From Dromiciops gliroides (taxonomy: Eukaryota > Chordata > Mammalia > Microbiotheria > Microbiotheriidae), in contig NC_057866.1 of NCBI RefSeq assembly GCF_019393635.1, positions 372,001 to 436,000 of the forward strand: a DNA stretch of 64,000 nucleotides, given 5' to 3'. Each line of letters begins with the position of its first letter. Within the stretch, counting starts at the first letter, position 1. The position numbers were made by a program, and so were the translations under genes. Shown piece after piece: positions 33,085 through 44,062 of the stretch. The notes under the pieces were generated by a model. The model was not told the DNA's origin and ran no database searches. It worked only from the letters and a program-made list of their open reading frames with translations.

Positions 33085-33530
33085 AGCTCTTTATCCAGGC
33101 CACTCCTGCTAACTGGATGTCTCTGAAGACTCTGCCCTGGGCCCTCATCTCTTTTTACACCCTCTGTAGTGGCCTCATCAGCTCCCATGAATACAGTGAT
33201 TCTCAAAGTTCCCTCCTCACATCATGTCTGAACGTCCACAGAGCTGAGTGCCTTCTCTTTTCCCCCAATCCCTGCCCCCTCATGCCTTCCTTATTCTGTG
33301 TGGGGAGGGCAGTGTATCCCAGGATGACAATCAGGGAGGCACCACTGTCCCCTTGTGGGCCTCCCTGCCTCTTCCCTCCCCCCAGCTGCCGGGGTGATAC
33401 TGTCACAGCCCTAGTTTGGGGCCTTCACCTCTCTGGGGAGGCTCTGTCCTGCTGCCCCCTCACTCACTTGATGCTCCAGCCCAACTGACAAGCTTGCCCA
33501 GGTTTCCACCACCACCTGTGCCCTTCAAGG
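33085..33530 (+). repeat. L2/CR1-type LINE fragments
   Basis: CTGCCCTGGGCCCTCATCTC and CAGCTCCCATGAATACAGTG are L2-type; the end runs into the minisatellite that follows. Confidence 0.55.
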
Positions 33531-33534
33531 CTCA

Positions 33535-33830
33535 TCTCAAGGGCTCCTTCCTAAGGAGGCCTCTGCTGAGCCTCCCTTCCTCCCTCCTAAGGAGGCCTCT
33601 ACTGAGCTTCCCTCCCTCCTAAGGGGGCCTCTACTGAGCCTCCCTCCCTCCCTCCTAAGGGGGCCTCTACTGAGCTTCCCTCCCTCCTAAGGGGGCCTCT
33701 ACTGAGCCTCCCTCCCTCCCTCCCTCCTAAGGAGGTCTCTACTGAGCCTCCCTCCCTCCCTCCTAAGGGGGTCTCTGCTGAGCCTCCCTCCCTCCTAAGG
33801 AGGCCTCTACTGAGCCTCCCAGTTGCTTGT
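33535..33830. repeat. Minisatellite, unit about 33-40 bp
   Basis: About eight units of CTCCTAAGGAGGCCTCTACT followed by GAGCCTCCCTCCCTC, with length changes in the CCCTC part. The unit resembles the 3' region of the adjacent L2-type LINE. Confidence 0.93.
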
Positions 33831-33849
33831 GCCCACCCCTCTCTCCCCA

Positions 33850-35690
33850 TCACTGTGCCATCCTATAGAGTATTCCATGGTATATATTTTGCATATTTCA
33901 GTATTGACTTGTCCGTGCACATGTACACATGGTCAAGCCTAAACTTCCAGAGGGATGGGAGCTTGTTCACTCTGATAATGGCACCCCTAACACTTTAAAG
34001 CACATAGTAGGTCAGTCACTCAATCCAGAGGCCTGTAGGAAGCACCTACTATGCGCCGAGCATTGTAGTAGGTGCTTTAAAGAGCTTTGTTGGTCGGCCT
34101 CTCCAGCCAGGGCTGCTTTGGCTCAGATACAACTCCAAAGCCTTGGAAGCAGTCCCTTACCATGGGAGATCCCTGTGGAAGTAGAGGGCAGAGCTGGTCA
34201 TGATAGGACCCCACGGGGCAGGCTCCAGTGCTCCTTCTGGCTCCCCAGACGTGGCCTCCAAGGGGGAATGCAGGGGCTGGGGCGCAGAGATGCTGGAGGG
34301 GTGGCCAGGAAAGTCCCGGCATTTCCCAGAGAGGAGCCCTGAAGGCCACCAACACAGCGTGCTCATGGGTGTGGGAGAGCGATGCTGGCTGGGTTCCTGG
34401 GGTGGCCTGAGGACAGGCAGCTTCCGGGGCAGTGGAAGGAGCTCTGGGCTGGGGACAGGGCACCCTGAGCTCCTCTCCCGGGCCTTCTGGGCCCCTAGGG
34501 GTTTGGATGCAGCACCTTCTAAAGTCAACCCTCCTGTGGCCTCTGGTTCCTCCCTGGATGGCCCTCCCTTGGGGCCTGGGCACGGCTCTGCTCTGTTTAT
34601 GGAGGGGACAGGGAGGGCAGAAAGCGGGTGGAGGTCCTGGCACCTGTGGCCTCTGTGTGGGGTGGCCTGGGGATGGCCCTTCCTTCTGCCTCGTAGCCAG
34701 AACCAGAGCCTGAGCCTGTTGCCCTCTCTGGGCAGTTCATGTGAAAGGAGATGTCGTAGGCAGAAGCGATCCCTGGGGGCCCTGCCACAGACAAACGTCC
34801 CTTTCATCTCTCTGGAAGGAGCTGGGACAGTGCCATCAGGCAGTGCCTGGCTGCCTCACCCCCCTGCCCCAGAGGGGCTGGCTTGGGGGCTGCCCCCCAG
34901 GTGGGTTGGCCACACTGCCATGGAAGGGGATTCAAGGTCATGGGTGGTGGGCATCTCCTGACCCTCACATCTGGGGCTCTGGAACTGGGACCACAGCTGC
35001 CCCCCCCCCCCCCGACTTGGTTTCCAAGAAATGGGCCTTCTGTAACTTGAGTCTTGCCTGGGAGTGGTGGGGCCAGAGAATGCTTTCTGTTGGTTTTTAA
35101 GATCAGGCTTCCCAGAGCCCATTGGAAGGGAAAGGGGAAGGGGAAGAGGGAAGGGAAGAAAGCTCAGCCTAACAGCAGGCCCAGCCACTGCCTGGAGCAG
35201 GCTACCTTGTGAGGTTGGGAGTGAGCTCCCTGTCACTGCAGACCCTTTGACAGACCAGATGACCACTACTGGAGGGATTCTGGTCTCCAGGCCCGCACAC
35301 CTTTCCCGAGCACCCACTACACACTCTGAGCTCTGGGCAATGTGATACAGAGATGAACACAGTTTGCAGCCTGGCATCTGTGGCTGGGAGGCTGGCCCAC
35401 GTGCCCACACATACCCCTAACTCTGGCATATGGCCGTACCCACACGGGTACACACACACACGAACAGATCCAGCATCTGCAAGCTAGCTTGGACCTTCTG
35501 CTGTCAGGCCTCTCATGCTCAGAACTCAGGTGGAAACAGGGGCCTGGCCCCTCCTCTGTGCAGGGACAGGATGTGCCTGTTAGGTTTTCTGTCAGAGGTT
35601 AGCCCACCTGAAGCCTTCAGCCTGTGGGCAGCCTGCCTGGGGAAGGGGAGTATGGGACATGCCTACAGACAGTCAGAGAAGCCACCTCTC
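33850..35690. other. Presumed intron; two long opposing open frames without homology
   Basis: A 253-codon plus-strand frame (34200-34961) and overlapping minus-strand frames occur in GC-rich sequence. No domain, no splice context. Treated as non-coding. Confidence 0.45.
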
Positions 35691-35694
35691 ATGG

Positions 35695-35855
35695 ATAAAG
35701 GCAGTGTGGTATGGTGGATAGAGCACTGGACTTGGAGTCAGGAAGACCCAGCTTCCAATCCTGCCTGAGGCTCTTCCTAGCTCTATGGTCCTGGACAACT
35801 CATCACCCCTCTCTGGTCCTCACGTGTAAAATTAGGTGACTCAATCTGTCCTCTT
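35695..35855 (+). repeat. MIR-like CORE-SINE
   Basis: GTGGATAGAGCACTGGACTT, GGAGTCAGGAAGACCCAGCT, then a diverged core. Confidence 0.7.
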
Positions 35856-36919
35856 TTCTCCTGAGGGGCAGGGTGGCTCTCAGACCTGGGCTTCAGAATC
35901 AGACTCATCACCACCCCAGCCAGCTTCATTTTCAGTGTTGTGGTCCCTATGCCTGGCAGGGGACAACCCCTCCTGGCCAGTGCCCTGAGTGCCATGGACT
36001 TGTGTGACCATAATACCTTTCTGTTCTTTATGGAAGAGATAAGCCCATCCTAACCTCCAAGGCCGGAGGTCCCTTCTAAGCTGGGGAAGCTCATGCCTGA
36101 CCCTGAAAAAACATGTTTGTCTCTTCCTGCCCACCCCTCTCCCAATTTCCCTGCAACTCCAGGCTCTGTGGGGCCTGGGGAAGACATAGGCCAGGCCAAA
36201 GAGCTTCCCTTTCTTGGACCCTTTTTATCTCTTCCCAGAGTAGGTCACCAGGAATGGTTTGTCTTTGTTCACTCTGACCGACCTCTCCTAGACAACCTTC
36301 CCCCATAACAAATAAGTCCAGTCAAACCAATGGACATATTTGCCTCGTCTGACATTGTACACCCCATTGCTCACCTGTGGTCCACCACCTCTTGGAATGG
36401 TGTTTTCTTTGATGATGTAAATGTTCTCCCAGCTCTGCTCTCTTCCCTCTGCATTAGTCCAAGCGTGTGTTTCTGAGGTTCTCTGAACCTCACATTTGTC
36501 ACTTCTCACAGGAGATCAGTCATTCCTGATACTGCTGAACCATTTAGTGCCCATATTCTCCCCTGGGCTTCTGGTTCTACTCTATACCCTGATATCTATC
36601 AATATGGGTGTCTATGCCAGACCCATTTCTCTGTCTTTGTCCTCTTTGGGTTATGGGCCTCTCTGGGTCCAAGAATTCAGATCTGGATAGGAGTCCCCTG
36701 CTTTTTTAAAGTATGCCTCCCCACAGTTTGCCAGTGGGCTGGCCCAACTCCCCACTCTACCACCTGCCCACCCTCTTCTGGGGCCTCTCCAACATATGGC
36801 AGTGTTTTCTTCTGCCATCTTTGTCCATCAGACCAGTGAGGCAGAGTCTCCAGTTATCGGCCTCACTCTTATCTGAAGCAATCTGGAGCTTGCTTGTTAC
36901 TAGCACTGCTCACCTCTTT

Positions 36920-38150
36920 CAGACAATCAATCAACAAGCATTTATTAAGCACCTGCTGTGTGTCAGGCCCAAGGTATCAGAGCACAAAGACAAAGGAGAC
37001 AGTTGCTGCCTGTAAGGATCTTATGTTCTACACATACACAGAAATACCAAATAAAGTAAATCAGGGAGGGCCTCCCAGAGGAAGTGATGTGGGCAGGTAA
37101 GGGGATTGGAGGGGGGGGGCCTCATGTAGGTGACATGAGAAGTAGAGGTAAGGAGGGAGCACACTCCAGGCATGGGGGATAGTCAATACAAAAGCACAGA
37201 GAGGAAGGATAGAGGGTCATGTCAGGGAACAGCAAAAAAGGCAGTATGATTGGATCATACAATGAGTGAGTCAAGGACAGTCATGGACAACAAGACTAGT
37301 GACAGGTGGTGAAAGGCTTTAAATAACAAGTTACTGAGGTTCTTGAGTGGGGGGAGAAGGGTGACATGGGGAGACCTTTGCTTTAGGAAAATCACTTTAG
37401 TGGCTGAATGGAAGATGGACTGGAGGGAGGAAGAGACTGAAGCAGGCAGACCCCTTCCTTGCCTCCCAGCAGCACATTACAATACTCCAGGTGTTAGGGA
37501 TAAGGGCTTGCACCAGGGTAGGAACAGTGTCAGAGGAGAGAAAAGGGTTTATGGGAAAGATGCTGCAAAGATGAGATCTAGGAGAGATGCTGCAGAGGTG
37601 AAATGTAGGAGAGATGCTGCAAGGGTGAAATGTAGGAGAGATGCTGCAAGGGTGAAATGTAGGAGAGAAGCTGCAGAGGTGAAATCTAGGAGAGATGCTG
37701 CAAACATGAAATCTAGGAGAGATGCTGCAGAGGTGAAATGTAGGAGAGATGCTGCAAATGTGAAATCTAGGAGAGATGCTGCAGAGGTGAAATGTAGGAG
37801 AGAAACTGCAAAGGTGAAATGTAGGAGAGATGCTGCAAGGGTGAAATCTAGGAGAGATGCTGCAGAGGTGAAATTGACAGACTGGCAACAGCTTGGATAT
37901 TCAGGAGGAGTTGAGAAAGAGTGAGGAATCCAAGATGATACCTAGTTTGTGAGCCTGGGTGCCTGGGGGAATGGTGTTGTCCTCTACAGTAATAGGAAAG
38001 GGAGGAGAAGGAGAGGGTTTCGGGCAAAAAATCAGTTCCATTTTGGACATGTTGAGTTTAAGATGTTTACTGGACATTCTGTTCAAGATGTGTGAAAGGC
38101 AATTGGAGATGAGAAATTAGAGGTGAGCAGAGGGCTTGGGGCTGGATAAG
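36920..38150 (-). repeat. L2/CR1-type LINE with an internal 27-bp minisatellite
   Basis: Antisense. From 38090 down the frame reads KLNMSKMELIFCPKPSPSPP, then KLGIILDSSLF, and near 37500 SSDTVPTLVQALI, all L2-type reverse transcriptase. Between the last two the segment FHLCSISPR-like (9 residues, 27 bp) is repeated about 11 times (37560-37875). Confidence 0.75.
37560..37875. repeat. 27-bp minisatellite inside an L2-type LINE
   Basis: Unit GGAGAGATGCTGCAGAGGTG plus AAATGTA, about 11 tandem units, in frame with the old LINE reading frame. Confidence 0.95.
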
Positions 38151-38261
38151 TGGAGAGGATCGGGGGAGAAAGATCACACTGGCCCTGAAGTCCCAAGTAG
38201 CATCTCTGCTGGTACATAATCTTGGTGTGTTCTAAGGTGCACTCACTCCACGTGTGCCTGG

Positions 38262-38512
38262 GGAGTGTTTGTTGTTATTCAGTTAAGTCGTGTCTGACTC
38301 TCTGTGACCCCATTTGGGGTTTTCTTGGCAGAGATACTAGAGTGCTTTGCCTTTTCTTTCTCCAGCTCATTTTACAGATGAGGAAATAGGGTTACGTGAT
38401 TTGCCCAGGATAACACAACTAGTGAGTGTCTGAGGCAGGATTTGAATTTAGGAAAATGTTTTTTCTGGCACCAGGTCCAGCACCCTATCCAATGTGCCAC
38501 CTAGCTGCCCTT
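38262..38512 (-). repeat. Mar1-type CORE-SINE
   Basis: GTTATTCAGTTAAGTCGTGT, CATTTGGGGTTTTCTTGGCA, ends CACCTAGCTGCCC. Confidence 0.85.
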
Positions 38513-38687
38513 CCGTAGGGTACAAGCCTGGTAATTGGGTCTTGGGTCAAAGGTAGAGACATTTTAATCACTTTATTTACATAATCCCAAACTGCTTTCC
38601 AAAATGACTGTGTAGTCATGATTCATAGTTCCTCCAACAATTTATGCGTGCACCTATCCTTCCACAACCTCTCCTATATTAATTGTT

Positions 38688-38837
38688 CTTTTGGGGGGGG
38701 CGGGGCAATGGGGGTTAAGTGACTTGCCCAGGGTCACACAGTTAATAAGTGTCAAGTGTCTGAGGCCAAATTTGAACTCAGGTCCTCCTGAATCCAGGGC
38801 CAGTGCTTTATCCACTGTACCACCTAGCTGCCCCTCT
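38688..38837 (-). repeat. Marsupial CORE-SINE with target duplication
   Basis: TATATTAATTGTT at 38675-38687 and 38838-38850. Confidence 0.93.
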
Positions 38838-39266
38838 TATATTAATTGTTGACACTGTTTCTCACTTTTGCCAATTTTCAGGATGTGAGGTAAAACCTCA
38901 GGGTTGTTTTGATTCGCATTTCTCTTATTATTGATGATTTGGAGCATTTTTTTTTCATGTGGTCGTGAATACTTTGCAAGTCATCTTTTGAGAACTGTTT
39001 GTTCATATCCTTTAACCACTTATCTATTGGGAAATAGCTATGAGTCATATATGTGTTTGTATGTATTATAAATTATTATATGTCCTGAATACCTAAACCT
39101 TCTAAGGGAAATTTGATACACAAATTGTTTTTCCATTCGACCACTTCCTTTTTATCCTGGGTGCATTAATGTTATAGCTACACAGAAATTTTTTGGTTTC
39201 AAGTAATCAACATTATTTTATTTTTTGTAATTGCCTTTATCTCTTCTCTAGTTAAGAATACCTCTT

Positions 39267-39512
39267 GGAGACAGCTAGGTGGCACAGTGGATAAAGCACT
39301 GGCCCTGGATTCAGGAGGACCTGAGTTCAAATGTGGCCTCAGACACTTGACACTTACTAGCTGTGTCACCCTGAGCAAGTCACTTAACCCTCATTGCCCT
39401 ACAAAAATAAATAAATAAAATAAAATAAGATAACTGCAAAAAATATAAAATCCTTGGAAGTCTGCTTTCAAAGACAAACTAAGGGATTATATGAACATAG
39501 TCACACACAAAA
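39267..39512 (+). repeat. Chimeric SINE plus L1 piece in one insertion
   Basis: SINE body and A-rich tail (39267-about 39428), then about 70 bp like L1 ORF2 (CTTGGAAGTCTGCTTTCAAA, GGGATTATATGAACATAGTC), then an A run. AAGAATACCTCTT at 39254-39266 and 39513-39525 encloses the whole. Confidence 0.85.
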
Positions 39513-39729
39513 AAGAATACCTCTTATACCCTTAGATGTGAGAGATAAATGATTTGTTTCTCTTATTATTTTTAATAGTATGGCCTTTAATATTAAGGTC
39601 CTGTCTCTACTTGGGATGCATTGAGGAATGTGGTATAAGATGTTGATGTAAGCCTAATTTCTGCCTGATGGCTTTCTACTTTTCCCATAAGTTATAACTG
39701 CAGTGCTTAGCACAGCGCCTTGTACTCCA

Positions 39730-40007
39730 TTATCTCTTATTTTTCTTTCTTTCTTTTTTTTTTTTTTTTGCAGGGCAATGGGGGTTAAGTGACTTGCCCA
39801 CGGTCACACAGCTATTAAGTGTCAAGTTTCTGAGGCCAGATTTGAACTCAGGTCCTCCTGAATCCAGGACCAGTGCTTCATCCACTGCGCCATCTAGCTG
39901 CCCCCGAACGAACTATTTCTTAAGAGATAATGGAGAGGGGCAGCTAGGTGGCTCAGTGGATAAAGCACTGGCCCTGTTTAAATAAAAAATAAATAAATAG
40001 TTCGTTC
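39730..40007. repeat. Inverted duplication of a SINE and its left flank
   Basis: Antisense SINE 39741-39904, then a reverse copy of the left flank (39906-39934), then a sense SINE head of about 43 bp (39935-39976). TTATCTCTTA at 39730-39739 is inverted at 39921-39930, and GAACGAACTATTT at 39906-39918 is inverted at 39995-40007. Confidence 0.88.
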
Positions 40008-40559
40008 ATCCTTTCATTCATTCAGTGGATATTGCAAAGATGCAGGCCAGAGGGCCTGAAATGGAGCAGCAGCCAGAACCAGAGTGGAAACCAACTCAGA
40101 TAGTTTTAACAGTGTGGACATTCCCTCTAAAGGCCATCTAGTGCATGGTCTTACTCAGGCTCACCACAGGGCATGAGCCAACACCTCTGAGAATCTCTGG
40201 TTTCCTTCCAAACCTCCTCCAGAACTGCCCTGGACACAAGACCTTTCCTGGTCTCACTGCTGCTCACGGTGCCGCCACCCCCCTCCCCCGCCCATGACTT
40301 TATTTAGTTTGTGTATATTTCTATGTCCATGTCCCCATTGAACGTAACCTCGCTGAGGGCAGAGACTGTCTCCTCCAGGGTCAGTCCTCATTTGGGTGTG
40401 ACCACAACATACCACTTATGTGCTAAGCCCAGGATACCCATGGCGACCAACTCTCTCCCCTTGGCTCTCCTCTGCATGGTTGGTGTCAATGTCATTTCCC
40501 TGGGTCCCACCCATTTTTCAGGTCAGGTCAAGCTGTTTCAATTCCACACTTGAGACTTT

Positions 40560-40870
40560 TCTTGTGACTTTCTCTTCTAACTGGACACACCCCAACCCCT
40601 CCTGTGTACTTTGTGGTCTCAGCTAAAACCTCACCGTCTATAAGATGCCTTTCCCCAACCCCCCCTTCATTCTAGGGCCTTTCCTCTATTGATTGTCTTC
40701 AATTTCTCCTGGTTTGTGCCTGGTTGGTTCCCTATTGTCATCTACCCTCCCCTCACCCCATTAGAATGGGACCTTCTTGAGGGCAGGAACTGCCTTTTGC
40801 CTTTCTTTGTATCCCAACACTTATATCAGTGCCTGGTTACACAGTACATGCTTAAGAAACAGTGGTTTGT
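40560..40870 (+). repeat. L2/CR1-type LINE 3' fragment
   Basis: GAATGGGACCTTCTTGAGGG, then a CACAGTACATGCTTAAGAAA end. Confidence 0.5.
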
Positions 40871-42116
40871 TGGGTTTTTTTTTAAATTAGCAACAAACAT
40901 TTATTTTATTTTCCATTTACATGTAAGGATAGTTTTCAACATTCATTTTCATAAGATTTAGAGTGCCAAATTTTTCTCCCTCCCTCCCTGCCTTTCCTCC
41001 CCCCTCCACAAGATCATAATCAGGTTATATATGTACAATCCACAAGTGTTCTTTTTATCAGTTCTTTCTATAGGGGTACATAGTAAGCTTCCTCATTAGT
41101 CCCTTGGGATTGTCTTGGATCATTGCACTGCTGAGAGTAGTTAAGTCATTCACAAATGCTCAGTGAACAATACTGCTGTCACTACACACAATGTCTTCTC
41201 AGCTCTGCTCACTTCACTATACATCGATGTTCATTAGTCTTTCCAGATTTTTCAGGGATCATCCTGTTTGTCATTTCCTGTAGCACAAGACCATTCCACT
41301 ACAATCATATAACACAGCTTTTTCCATCATTCCTCAATTGATGGACATTCCCTTGATTCTCAATTCTTAGCCTCCACCAAGAGTTGCTATAAATATTTTT
41401 GTACAATTTTTCCCTCTTTTCTCTTTTTCATGATTACTATTGTTAACTGTTTCCCTTCCATCCTATTCCCTTCCCCATGATAGTTATTCTATTATCCATC
41501 TTCTTTCATCCTATCATTCTTCAAAAGGGATTTGCTTTGAACTGTCCCCGCCCCCACTCTGCCCTTCCTTCTTTTGCCCCTCTCTCTTTATCCCCTTCCC
41601 CTCCTATTTTCCTGCAGGGTTAGAGAGATTACTCCACCCAATTGAGTGTGTACATTATTCCCTCCTTGAGCCAATTCTAATGAGATTAAAGTCTTTGAGC
41701 CAATTTTGATGAGTGTTAGGCTCATTTACTGCCCAGATTAAATAAATTACTTCACCCAGTTGGGTGTGTCTGTTAGTCCCTCCTAGAGGCAGCTCTGATG
41801 AGTTTAAGATCTTAGAGCCTTTTCTGATGACTGTAAAATTCTTTTACTGCCCTGCTCCTCTCCCATCTCTTCCCCAACTCCATAAGCCTTTTCTTGTTAC
41901 TTTCATGTAGGATTTCACTTCTGCCCTTCCCCCTCCCCCAGTGAATTCCCTTCACTCCTCAATTTAACCCTAAAGATGTTATCATCTAGCTAAGTGACAC
42001 AGTGGACAAATCATCACCCCTGGACCCAGGGGGATCCCAGCCAAAACCTGGCCTCAGACACAAGACAGTCGCCCACTGTATTGACCCCAGGTATGTCCCC
42101 CAGCTCCAATTTTTTT

Positions 42117-42269
42117 TAACTTTTTTTTTTTTTGCGGGGCAATGGGGGTTAAGTGACTTGCCCAGGGTCACACAGCTAGTAAGTGTCAAGTGTCTGAGGC
42201 CGGATTTGAACTCAGGTCCTCCTGAATCCAGGGCCGGTGCTTTACCCACTGTGCCACCTAGCTGCCCCA
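42117..42269 (-). repeat. Marsupial CORE-SINE nested in HAL1
   Basis: AGCTCCAATTTTTTT on both sides (about 42102-42116 and 42270-42284). Confidence 0.92.
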
Positions 42270-42990
42270 AGCTCCAATTTTTTTATGGTTCTCTAGGGTC
42301 TTGTATTTGAAAGTCAAATTTGCCATTCAGTTCAGGTCTTTTCATCACAAATATCTGAAAGTATTCTTTTTCATTAAAGTCCCATTTTTTCTGCTGAAAG
42401 ATAATGCTGAGTTTTGCTGGGTAGGTGATTCTTGGTTGTAATCCCATTTCCTTTGCCCTTTGGAATGTCATATTCCATGCCCTCCGGTCCTTTAATGTAG
42501 AAGCTGCTAGATCTTGTGCTATCCTGACTGGGGCTCCACAGTACTTGAATTCTTTCTTTTTGGCAGCTTGCAATATTTTCTCCTTGACCTGAGAGCTCTG
42601 GAATTTGGCTATAATGTTCCTAGGAGTTTTCTTTTGGGGATCTCTTTCTGGAGGTGATTAGTGGATTCTTTCTTCTTCTAGAATTTCAGGGCAATTTTCC
42701 CTGAGAATATCTTAGAAGATGGTGTCTAAGCTTTTTCCTTGATCATGGTTTTCAGGTAAACCAATAATTTTCAAATTATCTCTCCTGGACCTATTTTCCA
42801 GGTCAGCAGTTTTTCCCAGAAGATATTTCACATTGCCATCTATTTTTTTATTCATTTGGATTTGCTTTATTGTGTCTTGGTTTCTCATAAAGTCACTGGT
42901 TTCCATTTGTTCAATCCTCATTCTTAGGCAATTATTTTCATCAGAGAGCTTTTGTACCTCCTTTTCCATTTGACTTTTCAAGCTGTTAAC

Positions 42991-43141
42991 TTTTTTTTTT
43001 TTTTGGCGGGGTAATGGGGGTTAAGTGACTTGCCCAGGGTCACACAGCTAGTAAGTGTCAAGTATCTGAGACCGGATTTGAACTAAGGTCCTCCTGAATC
43101 CAGGGCCGGTGCTTTATCCACTGTGCCACCTAGCCACCCCC
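42991..43141 (-). repeat. Marsupial CORE-SINE nested in HAL1 ORF1
   Basis: CAAGCTGTTAAC before and CAAAGCTGTTGAC after, a slightly diverged target duplication. Confidence 0.9.
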
Positions 43142-44062
43142 AAAGCTGTTGACATTTTTCTCATGTCTTTCCTGCATCACCCTAATTTCTCTTTCCATTT
43201 TTTCCTCTAGTTCTCTAACTTTATCTTCAAAGTCCTTTTTGAGCACCTCTATGGCCTGAGACCAATTCGTATTTTTCTTGGAAGCTTTAGATAAAGGGGC
43301 CCTGATGTTGACATCATCCTCTGAGGGTGCCCCTTGGTCTTTCTTGTTACTGAAGAAACTTTCTGTGGTGCTACCTTTCTCTGTAGGCTCATCTTGCCTT
43401 TCTTTTTACTAGACTTTTAGCTCCTTAAAGTGGGGCACTGTTTCCAGGATGCAGTATCCCAAGCTTAAGAAGTCCCAGGTGGTATGATTTAAGGAGAATC
43501 AGGTTCTTCCCTTGCCTGGCCTGCTTCCTGGTCCTAGGTGACCCCAGACCAACTTGCTAATCAACCAGCTTTGTGTGCTGTGGTTGTCAGCTCCGACAAG
43601 CCTGTGCCCCTCCACCACCTGGGCCCCTGCTACTCGAGCCTACCTCCTGGTTCTCAGCAGGGGTGTAAAATCCAAGTTCTGCCTCAGCACCAGCATAGAC
43701 CCCTGTAGTCTCCTCCCTGCCCAGGGCTGAGCCCACTCACCAGACTGTGAGCTTAGTTCCAGACGACACTGGTGCTTCAGCTGATTCAGAGGCTCTGGGG
43801 GTCTCCTTTTCTGGTGAGGACTTCCTGAGACTGGATCTGTGTCAGGGTGACTGGGGTTGGGCCCGACTCCTGTACTGGCACAGCAACTCCCTCCTTCTGA
43901 CCTTCCAAGCCGTTCTTGGTTAGAAGATGATTTCAGCACATTCTTCTGTGGGTTTTGCTGCTCCGGGCATTTTCCTATGGTGTTATTTAGATGTTTTTTG
44001 GAGCGATCATGTCATGAGTTCGGGAGCTCACTGCCTTTCCTCCGCCATCTTGGCTCTGCCCC

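Larger units (their letters stand above)
38520..39690 (-). repeat. L1 fragment carrying two nested SINEs
   Basis: Antisense ORF2/3' L1 sequence (GTTCATATCCTTTAACCACT, TAATCCCAAACTGCTTTCCA). Interrupted by SINE insertions at 38688-38837 and 39267-39512. Confidence 0.75.
40878..44062 (-). mobile_element. Nearly full-length half-L1 (HAL1-type) LINE with nested SINEs
   Basis: Antisense. 5' end at about 44062 reads GGGGCAGAGCCAAGATGGCG on the minus strand, a typical L1 5'-UTR start. ORF1 follows (about 43400-42290): coiled-coil/RRM segments such as EKEVQKLSDENNCLRMRIEQ and the C-terminal domain with APVRIAQDLAASTLKDRRAW. After ORF1 comes a pyrimidine-rich spacer and directly the L1 3' end with the tail at 40878; the reverse transcriptase part of ORF2 is absent. 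This is the HAL1 arrangement. Two clear SINEs (42117-42269, 42991-43141) and a degenerate one (about 41990-42110) lie inside. ORF1 is interrupted by one of these SINEs, so the copy is dead. Confidence 0.75.

Noticed and set aside
34200-34961. 253-codon open frame with overlapping minus-strand frames
   Set aside because: No recognisable homology, no splice context, GC-rich sequence open on both strands.
37560-37875. Regular repeats that could suggest a CRISPR-like array
   Set aside because: Units are directly tandem without unique spacers, in a vertebrate genome.
37343-37924. 193-codon repetitive frame (and 163 codons on the other strand)
   Set aside because: It is the in-frame 27-bp minisatellite of an L2-type LINE.
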